Shown: in pieces, positions 1 to 7,167 of the stretch
Layout: every line of letters starts with the position of its first letter
Numbering within the stretch: the stretch's first letter is position 1
The notes under the pieces: model-generated
Database searches by the model: none
Told to the model about the DNA's origin: nothing
What the model saw: only the letters and a program-made list of their open reading frames with translations
Virus record (IMG/VR): IMGVR_UViG_3300031521_000012
Coordinates: 1-64,000 of that record
Reading direction: 5' to 3' (one strand)
Length of the DNA stretch: 64,000 nucleotides
Source of the DNA: a virus
Translations under genes and position numbers: made by a program

Positions 1-184
1 TAATTTTTTTATATTTGTGATTTTAAGTATGTTATGTGGTGTATGGGAATTAATAATATCCGATCATCAGTACCAGCCATTAATAATAACCAATGACAAT
101 TATTTTAGTAACCGATATAAATTTTTTTAGAAAAAAAAATAATGCATTTGTAAATTCGTCACGTAGCACCCCGGGCTCTGGACA

Positions 185-227
185 GGGGGCAGGGGGGGCA
201 TATGAGGGGGGAGGGATACGTAGGGGG
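185..227 (+). other. Cluster of five G-tracts (G-quadruplex candidate)
   Basis: G-runs of 5, 7, 6, 3 and 5 bases lie at 185-189, 192-198, 206-211, 213-215 and 223-227, separated by 1-7 bases. The pattern meets the usual G3+N1-7 rule for an intramolecular quadruplex on the + strand. It is very unusual in a window that is about 70 percent A+T. Function is unknown. Confidence 0.7.
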
Positions 228-230
228 CAT

Positions 231-350
231 ACATATGTAAGTACATTAGATATTACACTACTACTCTTATTATAGTAATACATATGTAAGTACATTAGAT
301 ATTACACTACTACTCTTATTATAACAATACATATGTAAATAGCTTAGATA
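231..350. repeat. 49-bp direct tandem repeat, two full copies plus a degenerate third
   Basis: Copies begin at 231, 280 and 329 with ACATATGTAA. The first two agree through TTACACTACTACTCTTATTATA; the third decays after about 25 bases. The repeats directly follow the G-tract cluster. They could be iterons or simply a recent tandem duplication. Confidence 0.85.
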
Positions 351-614
351 TTATATAACATATGGTATTATAGTTATACATATGTTGTTGTTATTAATAT
401 GATAGAATTATAGTTAGTGTGAATATAGATATGTTATATTAATAGTTAATTGTATTAATATATTTGTCTTAATCATTAACTAATTGTTATAACAACTAAC
501 AATATTCAGTAGTTAATAGTAGACTATTAATAACAGTTAGGCTATAATTTAATGACTTGTATTGAACTATTATTATGAATTGATATATTGATACCATTAT
601 TACTATTGCATTCG

Positions 615-640
615 TTAAAACGCATTAAAATGAATAATTG
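615..640. repeat. 26-bp dispersed repeat, copy 1
   Basis: The 26 bases here, beginning TTAAAACGCATTAAAATG, are identical to 2455-2480. Weaker similarity extends outwards on both sides, including a following GAATGATT. Each copy lies just downstream of the end of a leftward gene (727-2217 and 2570-3166). Confidence 0.85.
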
Positions 641-669
641 GTTTTATATAGAATGATTACTAATAAAGC

Positions 670-703
670 AATAAGGGAATAACTAATTAGCTACTCCCTT
701 ATT
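670..703 (-). terminator. Hairpin terminator of the UvrD-like gene
   Basis: Inverted arms 670-678 and 695-703 (AATAAGGGA / TCCCTTATT) lie 24 bases past the stop codon of the leftward helicase. The T-run after the hairpin is weak, so termination may be partial. Confidence 0.6.
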
Positions 704-726
704 TAGAATCATTACAGATTAGTTAC

Positions 727-2217
727 TTATTGTTTGCCATAAACAAAATCAGTAACGAATGATAATTTATGTTTGGCACGTGTGAAACAAACATACATTA
801 AGTTATATTCCTGTTCAGCCGTCCATGCAATTTTCATTGCTCTTTTTAACAATAATTTCTCTTCACAAATAATATATACATTGTTACTTTCTAATCCCTT
901 GGACTTGTGAATAGTAGATAAACAAATTCCAGTTCGTTCGTTATCTTTAAATATGCTATCAATACGATTAATCACTGCATCACTTGTGACTATTCCATTA
1001 GCAATCAACTCAATAGCTTCAATTTTGTCACTCATTGAACTATATGTACTATTTTCCTTAGCTTCGGCAAAGGTGCAATTAGTTTTTGAAACTATTTTAC
1101 AAGCTAACTTATAAAGTTCAGCATTCAATTTTTTCAAAACATCATCAATATTTCTCCTATTGGTTTTTTTGATCATATTGATAAGGTTTAAACCAATATC
1201 TTTGCCCTTTACATATGCTTTTGTCCCTTGTGCAATATATTGCATACATAGAGTTACTAATGGTGCGGTAACTCTACAAAGTATCATATCACCATCACAA
1301 ATATCTTTTACCTTTGCTTCTCTATCAATTAAGCCATTAGAGCAATTTTCTCTTGCTTCAATTTGTGGAACAATTGTTTTGGCAAGTTCAATAATTGCAA
1401 TATCACAACGGTAACAAACCGACAACGGTAATACTACTGTATTGGGTAATGATTTTAGTATGTTAAATGACTCAATATCAGCACCTGCGAAGCCATAAAT
1501 AGCTTGGCGTGGATCGCCTACTGCTATAAATCTACCATCAATTGATAAACATGATAAGAATAATTCTCTTTGACAAGCGTTAAGATCTTGACACTCATCG
1601 ATTAAGACAAAATTATACTTTGGCATACGTAATTTTTTAACTACTGGCATATAAATCATATCAGTAAAGTCAATAATGTTTGTTTCAGATAGCCCCCATG
1701 CAACTATTTTCATAACTTGCTCACACTCATTGTCTAAGATATTAATTTCATACTTTTCAGCAATTTTCTCTATATCTAATATATTGTTACATAGTGTAAC
1801 TCTATATAAATCAACAAGTTTGTTAATATTTGATCGGTAGTCGTTAATTTCTGATTCATCTAATTGATTTTCAGGTTTTAACGTACCATATTTGATACCA
1901 TTATTAACATAACTTTTGTATTTATTCATATCTAATTTAGAGCGAAAAGTACCCATAACAGCACCAGCACCGAGTGAATGTAAAGTCTTGACTGTTATGT
2001 TATTAACCTGACCAATTTTAATTATTAATTCCTCTACAATTGCTTTATTAAAAGCTAAAAATAGTACCTGACTTGTTGAGGGAATTAATTTAATAGCGTT
2101 AACAATTGTTGTGCTTTTACCTGACCCGGCAACTGCATCAATAACGGCATTACCTTTGCCATTACTTGTAAAATCGTAAACTGCTGACTGATAAATGTTT
2201 GGAATTAAATTTGCCAT
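727..2217 (-). CDS. UvrD/PcrA-like SF1A DNA helicase
   Basis: This 496-residue protein shows the SF1 helicase motifs in order. Walker A is AGSGKST near residue 30. A DEXX box (LIDECQD) lies near 206-212, motif III (VGDPRQAIYGFAG) near 235, motif V (STIHKSKGLE) near 442, and motif VI (YVCFTRAK) near 479. Such enzymes unwind duplex DNA 3'-5' and act in replication and repair. At about 500 residues it is shorter than host UvrD (about 700), as phage versions often are. A TAnnTTTG-type element lies upstream at 2260-2267 on the minus strand. The leader just before the ATG (AACCTTTAAAACTTACAAC) is nearly the same as that of the sigma gene at 4017. The family is clear; the exact role is inferred. Confidence 0.92.
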   Translation of the reverse strand: MANLIPNIYQSAVYDFTSNGKGNAVIDAVAGSGKSTTIVNAIKLIPSTSQVLFLAFNKAIVEELIIKIGQVNNITVKTLHSLGAGAVMGTFRSKLDMNKYKSYVNNGIKYGTLKPENQLDESEINDYRSNINKLVDLYRVTLCNNILDIEKIAEKYEINILDNECEQVMKIVAWGLSETNIIDFTDMIYMPVVKKLRMPKYNFVLIDECQDLNACQRELFLSCLSIDGRFIAVGDPRQAIYGFAGADIESFNILKSLPNTVVLPLSVCYRCDIAIIELAKTIVPQIEARENCSNGLIDREAKVKDICDGDMILCRVTAPLVTLCMQYIAQGTKAYVKGKDIGLNLINMIKKTNRRNIDDVLKKLNAELYKLACKIVSKTNCTFAEAKENSTYSSMSDKIEAIELIANGIVTSDAVINRIDSIFKDNERTGICLSTIHKSKGLESNNVYIICEEKLLLKRAMKIAWTAEQEYNLMYVCFTRAKHKLSFVTDFVYGKQ

Positions 2218-2259
2218 TTGTTGTAAGTTTTAAAGGTTAATTAATTACTTTGTTGGTGG

Positions 2260-2267
2260 CAAAGATA
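2260..2267 (-). promoter_or_regulatory. Bacteroidota-type -7 box before the UvrD-like gene
   Basis: The minus strand reads TATCTTTG, matching the Bacteroidota primary-sigma consensus TAnnTTTG. I do not find a good TTTG at the expected -33 spacing, so the assignment is tentative. No ECF-type promoter is present in front of this gene. Confidence 0.45.
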
Positions 2268-2454
2268 ATACATTTTTTAATTAAAAATACATTTAAGTAA
2301 AAATAAATATTTAGTAATATAACTACTTTACAACAATTAATAATAGGGTAACTATCATTAACTGGCTATTATTTGATTTAAGCTATAAATCATTAGTTGT
2401 ATTGAGTTATTATAATAAAGTAATATCAATATGCTATAAAGATATAAAACTGCC

Positions 2455-2480
2455 TTAAAACGCATTAAAATGAATAATTG
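2455..2480. repeat. 26-bp dispersed repeat, copy 2
   Basis: Identical to 615-640, again followed by GAATGATT (2490-2497). It lies within the 352-bp gap between the two leftward genes, which otherwise holds only the -7 box at 2260 and the terminator at 2521. Confidence 0.85.
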
Positions 2481-2520
2481 ATCTTATCTGGAATGATTCT
2501 AAATGTAGTGTATAAACAAA

Positions 2521-2554
2521 AAAAAGAGTTACTATGTTTAGTAACTCTTTTTTT
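2521..2554 (-). terminator. Strong hairpin terminator of the 2570-3166 gene
   Basis: Arms 2521-2534 and 2539-2552 (AAAAAGAGTTACTA / TAGTAACTCTTTTT) form a 14-bp stem with a 4-base loop and a T-run read on the minus strand. This is a textbook intrinsic terminator, 15 bases past the stop codon. Confidence 0.85.
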
Positions 2555-2569
2555 CAGTCAGGTAGTATA

Positions 2570-3166
2570 TTATTGCAATACTATTTTTTCGCCTGCTATA
2601 TTCACTCCCGATAATTGATCTGGTGAAACAACAAAATTACGGAATTTTGAAGTTGAAAAATCAAAGTATTTTTTGACTGCATTCTGGCAAAGTGTTAATG
2701 GTGAACTATTTACAGTTTTATATTCACCTTTGACCAACACTTGTTTTGATACCGATAAGGCATATATATATAGTTGTTGTGTTGCAATACCATAACGTAT
2801 TGAGTTAGTGATATTTATGTAGGCTTCGGCTTGTGCTTTACTTTGAACTGATTTTGTTTCAGGATTCATATTTTTAATAAAGCTATCTGTTAATTTCTTA
2901 ATTGCTTGAATAACAAGTTCATATGGAAAACCAGTAGAAGTTACAATTGCTTCAATATCTTTCAAAGTAGCTGACTGTAAGGCTTTTAAGTCTTTTTCGA
3001 CTGCATTACCATAATTGAAATTTGCAATAACTACATGATTGGAAACCTCACCGGTTGAGGAACTTACATAGTTTTTAATACCAACAAAAGAACTGCCATT
3101 AAGATTTGCGAACATTGCAATAATCAATTTGATCATTTTTGCAACTTGTTTTGTCATTTTTGTCAT
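2570..3166 (-). CDS. Unknown 198-residue protein
   Basis: I do not recognise this protein. It has no cysteine-rich, membrane or P-loop motif apart from a mildly hydrophobic N-terminal helix (residues 10-20), and it looks soluble, alpha/beta and lysine-rich. The ATG at 3166 has an in-frame ATG three codons later that could also serve. It is a single-gene leftward unit with its own terminator and a host-type -7 box (3216-3223), so it may belong with the UvrD-like gene to an early, sigma-independent group. Confidence 0.85.
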   Translation of the reverse strand: MTKMTKQVAKMIKLIIAMFANLNGSSFVGIKNYVSSSTGEVSNHVVIANFNYGNAVEKDLKALQSATLKDIEAIVTSTGFPYELVIQAIKKLTDSFIKNMNPETKSVQSKAQAEAYINITNSIRYGIATQQLYIYALSVSKQVLVKGEYKTVNSSPLTLCQNAVKKYFDFSTSKFRNFVVSPDQLSGVNIAGEKIVLQ

Positions 3167-3215
3167 AACGTTAAGATTTTAAGTGTGGTTAAATTGTTTG
3201 TTTGTAATCATGCTA

Positions 3216-3223
3216 CAAAGATA
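3216..3223 (-). promoter_or_regulatory. Bacteroidota-type -7 box before the 2570-3166 gene
   Basis: The minus strand reads TATCTTTG (TAnnTTTG consensus), 50 bases upstream of the ATG. The -33 TTTG is not evident, so this is a partial match. Confidence 0.4.
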
Positions 3224-3478
3224 GGCTAATAAATATCATTAATTACATAGTGATAGATTATTTTAACATTTATTAACATTTGTTAACATATTAGAATCAT
3301 TCTAAACAAGGGAATGATCGTAACTTGCTGGCTGGTATGAAGTTAACTGTTATTGCTACATAAAGGTAATTATTATCATGTGTGTAATACGTGTGCATAC
3401 GCATACATACACACGTGTACGCATCACACGTACATGAGTGCAGGCATATGTACGTTCATTGCATATGATTACATTCGC

Positions 3479-3655
3479 TTATTTATATACAGTCCAGATA
3501 ACAATAACATAACGGTTATTTATATACAGTCTAAGTAAGGTTAGCATATCGTTATTTATATTCAGTCTAAGTAAGCATTGTATATGTTTGATTATTTATA
3601 ACCAGTTTAAATAAAGTTAGTATACTGTTATTTATATTTAATCTAAATTAGTATT
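3479..3655. repeat. Degenerate tandem repeat with unit of about 36-39 bp
   Basis: Five units start with (T)TATTTATAT and continue (T/A)CAGTCTAAgTAAG, near 3479, 3516, 3552, 3591 and 3628. The same TTTATATTCAgTCTAAATAAG core reappears once at about 7018 and once at about 19081, each time directly behind a copy of the small RNA-like element. The repeat is therefore shared between the divergent region and those elements. Confidence 0.75.
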
Positions 3656-3944
3656 GAATATAAACAACTCTATTGTTTAGATACAATTATATTACTATTA
3701 TCACTACTATATTAATAAGGAATGATATTACAATAGTCATTCAATATTTGCAGCTACATTACAAATTTGTACTCAATCTACATATTTTTGGCACTCGAAT
3801 TGAGCAATAAATCACAAATAGCAATGTACTGACTTGACAATGTACGGTATATTACTACATTGTACGACTCCGTATCCCCGTAACTCACTGGCTATCTGGA
3901 GGATGAAAAAAGTTACAAAATAATTGAAAATAATTCATCAAACA

Positions 3945-3976
3945 CTTGCATAACTTATTTTATTGTTGTAGATTTG
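3945..3976 (+). promoter_or_regulatory. Host primary-sigma-type promoter of the ECF sigma gene
   Basis: CTTG at 3945-3948 and TAGATTTG at 3969-3976 are separated by 20 bases. This agrees with the Bacteroidota housekeeping consensus TTTG-N19-21-TAnnTTTG. The element lies 40 bases before the sigma ATG, so the phage sigma factor is probably transcribed by unmodified host polymerase. Confidence 0.75.
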
Positions 3977-4016
3977 TAGAATAAAGAACGACCACTAACC
4001 TTTAAAACTTACAACA

Positions 4017-4580
4017 ATGGAAACCAACAAAACAAGTTTAAATATTACTGATGTTTATAACAAGTACTATTCAGAAATTTTGTACTTAGTTACAATGAAA
4101 GTTAGAAAAGTTGAACTTGCTGAAGATTTAACTTCAGATGTTTTTATTAGAGCTTATAATCACTTGGCTAGTTTTGATAGCAACAAGTGTACTATAAAGA
4201 GCTGGTTAATTGCAATATCAAATAACGCAATTATTGATTATTACAGGTTATCACAAACCAAAACAAATATCAATTTCAGTGACTTGGCAAAGGTTAATAG
4301 CGAAAATGAAGTAATTAGTTTTGATAGCGTATCGGATTACAAAACTGATAACCTTATTAATGCTAAGGAATTTAATCACAAAATAGATGCTATCTTTAAT
4401 AGCATGAAACCAAACTACCAAAAAGTTGCTGAACTATACTTTAAAAAAGATATGAGTTACAATGATATTGCAGCAATTTGTGAAATTCCTTTAGGTAGTG
4501 TTAAGGGAATGATTAACAGGTGCAAAGTATTGTTACAAAGTAATTTACAAGCTGAAAAAGCTGAATATGGCATAAAATAA
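4017..4580 (+). CDS. ECF-family RNA polymerase sigma factor
   Basis: This 187-residue protein has the two-domain layout of extracytoplasmic-function sigma factors. Sigma region 2 spans about residues 10-80 and includes AEDLTSDVFIRAYN followed by the SWLIAISNNAIIDYYR helix. Sigma region 4 spans about 125-175 and carries the helix-turn-helix MSYNDIAAICEIPLGSVKGM. No anti-sigma gene is recognisable beside it. It lies behind a host-type promoter, ends at a strong terminator and opens the rightward block. ECF factors recognise an AAC-containing -35 and a CGT-containing -10; the repeated TGTAAC-N16/17-CGTATtATA sites across the window fit this. I therefore infer, but cannot prove, that it directs phage middle or late transcription. 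Confidence 0.93.
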   Translation: METNKTSLNITDVYNKYYSEILYLVTMKVRKVELAEDLTSDVFIRAYNHLASFDSNKCTIKSWLIAISNNAIIDYYRLSQTKTNINFSDLAKVNSENEVISFDSVSDYKTDNLINAKEFNHKIDAIFNSMKPNYQKVAELYFKKDMSYNDIAAICEIPLGSVKGMINRCKVLLQSNLQAEKAEYGIK

Positions 4581-4587
4581 GAAATAG

Positions 4588-4625
4588 AAAAGTACCTTGT
4601 GAATATAGCAAGGTACTTTTTTTTA
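4588..4625 (+). terminator. Terminator of the sigma gene
   Basis: Arms 4588-4599 and 4609-4620 (AAAAGTACCTTG / CAAGGTACTTTT) make a perfect 12-bp stem followed by T residues, 8 bases after the stop codon. Confidence 0.88.
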
Positions 4626-4632
4626 CTATTGT

Positions 4633-4664
4633 TGTAACTTTTTACAGTTGTTAACCGTATTATG
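4633..4664 (+). promoter_or_regulatory. ECF-type promoter
   Basis: TGTAAC 4633-4638, 17-base spacer, CGTATTATG from 4656. It stands between the sigma terminator and the terminator at 4711, so its transcript would be very short. Confidence 0.65.
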
Positions 4665-4740
4665 AGTGTTCATTTTTATATTTAAGTTTAATATTATTAT
4701 TTATCACTTAAAAGCTATCTGTTATTCAGGTAGCTTTTTT
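4665..4740 (+). ncRNA. Possible short transcript between promoter and terminator
   Basis: An ECF-type promoter (4633) is followed within about 50 bases by an intrinsic terminator (4711-4740), with no open frame of any length between. If both work, a non-coding RNA of about 75 nt would be made. Confidence 0.35.
4711..4740 (+). terminator. Intrinsic terminator
   Basis: Arms 4711-4721 and 4727-4737 (AAAGCTATCTG / CAGGTAGCTTT, one wobble pair) with a 6-T tail. Confidence 0.8.
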
Positions 4741-4773
4741 GTTTTATATAATGTTCATTTTTTATTTAAAAAC

Positions 4774-4804
4774 TGTAACTTTTTGCCTTGTCAAACGTAT
4801 TATA
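4774..4804 (+). promoter_or_regulatory. ECF-type promoter
   Basis: TGTAAC 4774-4779, 16-base spacer, CGTATTATA from 4796, followed by the recurrent leader ATATAACCACTTA. It serves the gene at 4845. Confidence 0.82.
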
Positions 4805-4844
4805 GATATAACCACTTATTATAAACCACTTAAAACATAATATC

Positions 4845-5114
4845 ATGAGCACAGTTAAGAGCAATGTACCAGTAGTAGTAAGACCTTTGTACACAATAGC
4901 AACTGAAATTCGAAAAGATTGGAGATCGAAAATGTATTTTGGTGCTGTTCCATATATCAATGCAATGTTATCATTGGATAAGCTAACTGATTATTATGGT
5001 AGTGATAGTGCCAGAACAATTGTTATTTATTTTTTGGCTAATGCTCAAACATGGAAAGGTGACAAGGCACGTACCATCAAAGCTGAATTAAATTCAATGC
5101 TGAAAAAACGCTAA
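4845..5114 (+). CDS. Unknown 89-residue protein
   Basis: Not recognised. This small soluble basic protein has a helical middle (YINAMLSLDKLTDYYG) and a lysine-rich C-terminus ending in LKKR, and could bind nucleic acid. It is the first gene after an ECF-type promoter. Its ATG follows an A-rich leader with no Shine-Dalgarno. Confidence 0.8.
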   Translation: MSTVKSNVPVVVRPLYTIATEIRKDWRSKMYFGAVPYINAMLSLDKLTDYYGSDSARTIVIYFLANAQTWKGDKARTIKAELNSMLKKR

Positions 5115-5188
5115 TAATCTGGTCAATGTACGTTGCACTGGTATATCATTGGTGCAATGTACATATAATCTATAAAATACAATGTACT

Positions 5189-5434
5189 ATGAGCACAATG
5201 CAAACATTTTATTTTAATACAGGTGTTAAGCCAGATATGAATACATATAGGCACAAAGATATAAGAATATCAAATGGTACAATAGAAATTCCAATTAATT
5301 GTGAGAATGTTCCTGATGGTGCAAAATTGGAATTTCTATGTGATGATCCTAATCTGTTTATAAATCAAGATTATATTGTTCGTAAAGCATTTAACACTAA
5401 AATGCATTCTCAATATGCATACTTTAAATTATAA
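5189..5434 (+). CDS. Unknown 81-residue protein
   Basis: The frame is open from 5126, but the ATG at 5189 (context CAATGTACTATGAGC) matches the start context of neighbouring genes and avoids an odd cysteine-rich extension. The product looks like a small beta-rich protein (ISNGTIEIPINCENVPDGAKLEFLCD). No family is recognised. Confidence 0.75.
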   Translation: MSTMQTFYFNTGVKPDMNTYRHKDIRISNGTIEIPINCENVPDGAKLEFLCDDPNLFINQDYIVRKAFNTKMHSQYAYFKL

Positions 5435-5463
5435 TAACCAATGTACTTATATTAATTAAAAAT

Positions 5464-5496
5464 AAAGCCTATCATTTGTAACATTTGATAGGCTTT
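5464..5496 (+). terminator. Hairpin enclosing the -35 box of the next promoter
   Basis: Arms AAAGCCTATCA (5464-5474) and TGATAGGCTTT (5486-5496) pair perfectly. The 11-base loop TTTGTAACATT contains the -35 TGTAAC. It probably terminates the upstream unit while the same DNA starts the next. Confidence 0.75.
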
Positions 5497-5508
5497 ATAC
5501 GTATTATG
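5477..5508 (+). promoter_or_regulatory. ECF-type promoter with embedded hairpin
   Basis: TGTAAC 5477-5482, 17-base spacer, CGTATTATG from 5500, then TATAACCACTTAACAC. It serves 5535-6348. Confidence 0.82.
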
Positions 5509-5534
5509 TATATAACCACTTAACACAATGTACT

Positions 5535-5888
5535 ATGAACAAGGTAGGAGAAATTATCAATGTACAAGAAATAACCAAAGGTTGTCGCCAGATGGATTTG
5601 ACTGACCTAATGTACGTCTTAAGAAACAATATAAGCCGTTTCTGGTCTTGGGGTAGTCATGCCTTTAGAATTGATCGTAAAGGTAATGTACGCATGTTTA
5701 GAATGGCTGTAAATGGTCGTTTTCATAGTGGTCATGTTTATATATTTCTCAATGGCTTGGACTTGTTTGATGTTTATCTTACTTCAAGTAGAGGCACTAT
5801 TAAACGCATTCAAACAGATTTGTATAATGATATGCTAACTGATTGGATTGATATTGCAGTAGAAAAGATAGGTACATATAAACACTAA
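5535..5888 (+). CDS. Unknown 117-residue protein
   Basis: Not recognised. It is a tryptophan- and arginine-containing beta-rich protein (FWSWGSHAFRIDRKGNVRMF, then FHSGHVYIFLNGLDLFDVYL), possibly an SH3- or plasmid-type small fold. Related proteins in phages are usually uncharacterised. It is the first gene of a three-gene unit. Confidence 0.8.
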   Translation: MNKVGEIINVQEITKGCRQMDLTDLMYVLRNNISRFWSWGSHAFRIDRKGNVRMFRMAVNGRFHSGHVYIFLNGLDLFDVYLTSSRGTIKRIQTDLYNDMLTDWIDIAVEKIGTYKH

Positions 5889-5900
5889 ACACAATGTACA

Positions 5901-6086
5901 ATGAAAGTTAATACAACAATAAATTATAAATTTACATTCTTTAGTCGTGTTCAAAATGATAGTAAAGTTATTGAATGCAAAAGTACTAAGAGTGCCTATC
6001 AAATAGCATATAGTGTATATAAAAAAGCAAGAAAACTTTATCCATCAATATGCTTTGAGGGCATTAAAACCGAAATTATTGAATGA
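5901..6086 (+). CDS. Unknown 61-residue protein
   Basis: Small basic protein starting 12 bases after the preceding stop, in the context CAATGTACAATG. No family recognised. Confidence 0.7.
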   Translation: MKVNTTINYKFTFFSRVQNDSKVIECKSTKSAYQIAYSVYKKARKLYPSICFEGIKTEIIE

Positions 6087-6159
6087 CCATTCATTGTATC
6101 AATGAATGATTAGACAAATGAGAAGTACAAAGGTTTAATCGAATGATAAAATAAATATC

Positions 6160-6348
6160 ATGAATAAGAAATATAAATTACCACGTAAAAGAAAAAAGGT
6201 ATACATCAAAAAAGATTGGACTGGCTATTATATTAGTGCTTCACTTTCATCTGATGAGTATAAAAGAAAAGTGAATTATAAATTCCCAAAGGTCTATGAT
6301 TTTAACCTTAAAACAGGTGTTATATCAAACATTAAATCATATTGGTAG
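6160..6348 (+). CDS. Unknown 62-residue lysine/arginine-rich protein
   Basis: The N-terminus is strongly basic (KKYKLPRKRKKVYIKKDW) and the remainder tyrosine-rich. A nucleic-acid-binding role is plausible but unproven. Confidence 0.7.
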   Translation: MNKKYKLPRKRKKVYIKKDWTGYYISASLSSDEYKRKVNYKFPKVYDFNLKTGVISNIKSYW

Positions 6349-6375
6349 TTTTTAATTAAAAATAGTTATATCTTT

Positions 6376-6406
6376 TGTAACTTTTTGCCTTGTCAAACGT
6401 ATTATA
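6376..6406 (+). promoter_or_regulatory. ECF-type promoter
   Basis: TGTAAC 6376-6381, 16-base spacer, CGTATTATA from 6398, then TGTATAACCACTTAA. Confidence 0.82.
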
Positions 6407-6432
6407 TGTATAACCACTTAATTAATTCAGTC

Positions 6433-6747
6433 ATGAGCAAGTTAACATACAGTCAGATCGTAAAGCTACAAAAAGCCAATGGCTATGATCAAATACAAGC
6501 TAATATCAATTCAGGTTTAGCTTGGAAGCTAGAAGGTTCATATGGTAGAGCAGCAATGAATTTATTAGTGTCAGGTGCTTGTATGCTACCAAAGGTAGTA
6601 AGAATTGATGCTTATGGTAATAGAGTACCTGCAAGAGATATGCTTAAAGCAGGCACACAAGGCACGTTTCAAAACAGTCAGGACTTTTGGCAGAAAGTGT
6701 ATGAAGGTGAAGTAATATTAAATTTTGATAATGATGATAATGAATAA
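6433..6747 (+). CDS. Unknown 104-residue protein
   Basis: The frame is open from 6385, but a start there would lie inside the promoter; the ATG at 6433 follows the usual leader. The protein is mostly helical (LTYSQIVKLQKANGYDQIQ) with an acidic C-terminus (NFDNDDNE). No family recognised. Confidence 0.78.
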   Translation: MSKLTYSQIVKLQKANGYDQIQANINSGLAWKLEGSYGRAAMNLLVSGACMLPKVVRIDAYGNRVPARDMLKAGTQGTFQNSQDFWQKVYEGEVILNFDNDDNE

Positions 6748-6756
6748 CTAATAATT

Positions 6757-6830
6757 GTTAAGTAGTGTTCATAGGGTAAGAACACCATCGAAAGAGATGG
6801 AGGTACTTTGGTTCGATTCCAAAGCTTAAC
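6757..6830 (+). tRNA. tRNA-like element with an abnormal anticodon loop
   Basis: The acceptor stem is 7 bp, GTTAAGT (6757-6763) with GCTTAAC (6824-6830). The D-arm is GTTC-ATAGGGTAA-GAAC. The anticodon stem CCATC (6785-6789) pairs with GATGG (6796-6800), and the T-arm is TTTGG-TTCGATT-CCAAA (6807-6823). The anticodon loop has only six bases (GAAAGA) and no U33, three bases rather than two join acceptor and D stems, and CCA is not encoded. It may be a tRNA damaged by a one-base deletion, a tRNA mimic, or a decoy. No standard anticodon can be read. Confidence 0.5.
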
Positions 6831-6857
6831 ACTAATAAAATACTTTGTTGTAAGTTT

Positions 6858-6903
6858 GGGGTAATGTTCCGCTTAATCAGATCGGCATTACCCCTGTTTT
6901 TTT
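6858..6903 (+). terminator. Intrinsic terminator after the tRNA-like element
   Basis: Arms 6858-6866 and 6886-6894 (GGGGTAATG / CATTACCCC) are followed by seven or more T residues. Confidence 0.85.
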
Positions 6904-6925
6904 ATTTAAAAATAGTTACTATTTT

Positions 6926-6957
6926 TGTAACATTTGATGGTAGTTAAACGTATTATA
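6926..6957 (+). promoter_or_regulatory. ECF-type promoter of small RNA element copy 1
   Basis: TGTAAC 6926-6931, 17-base spacer, CGTATTATA from 6949. The usual ATAACCACTTAA leader is missing; the RNA element begins directly. Confidence 0.8.
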
Positions 6958-6960
6958 GAT

Positions 6961-7045
6961 ATACAGCGGAGCTACACTAGGGGTAACAGTAATCCATACC
7001 TGCAATAGAGTGTAAGTTTATATTCAATCTAAATAAGATACGTAT
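6961..7045 (+). ncRNA. Small RNA-like element, copy 1
   Basis: The sequence following the promoter (ATACAGCGGAG, then ACACTAGGGGTA, GTAATCCA, CCTGCAATAGAGTGTAAG) recurs at 14878 and 19022. TACACT and AGTGTA can pair to close a short hairpin. No open frame fits. A further promoter begins at 7098, so the transcript may be independent. It belongs to no RNA family I know. Confidence 0.6.
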
Positions 7046-7097
7046 ATTAGCGACCATTAATTATTTTTAATTAAAATAACATTTTTTATTTAAAACT

Positions 7098-7128
7098 TGT
7101 AACTTTTTGCCTTGTCAAACGTATTATA
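7098..7128 (+). promoter_or_regulatory. ECF-type promoter
   Basis: TGTAAC 7098-7103, 16-base spacer, CGTATTATA from 7120, then GATATAACCACTTAA. It serves the DUF932 gene. Confidence 0.83.
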
Positions 7129-7167
7129 GATATAACCACTTAATATTAACCATTAAAACTTAAGATC

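Larger units (their letters stand above)
1..726. other. Gene-free left margin
   Basis: I see no convincing coding frame here; the two short open frames at about 80-295 overlap each other on opposite strands and run through low-complexity sequence. The stretch contains a G-tract cluster, a 49-bp tandem repeat, a 26-bp element that recurs at 2455, and the terminator of the leftward helicase gene. It could be a replication or regulatory region, but nothing proves that. Confidence 0.6.
3167..4016. other. 850-bp divergent intergenic region
   Basis: No gene is supported here. The region separates the leftward pair from the rightward block. It contains a perfect palindrome (TTAGAATCATTCTAA, 3291-3305), a patch of alternating ACGTGT/CATACG sequence at 3380-3440, the degenerate tandem repeat at 3479-3655, two CATTGTACG/AATGTACG sites near 3838-3865 and the sigma-gene promoter. 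It is a candidate control region or origin. Confidence 0.55.

Noticed and set aside
231-350. Possible CRISPR array in the 49-bp repeats
   Set aside because: The copies are directly adjacent without unique spacers and no cas gene is visible.
5126-5188. Upstream extension of the 5189 gene
   Set aside because: The internal ATG at 5189 has the same context as neighbouring starts; the extension is unlike the rest of the protein.
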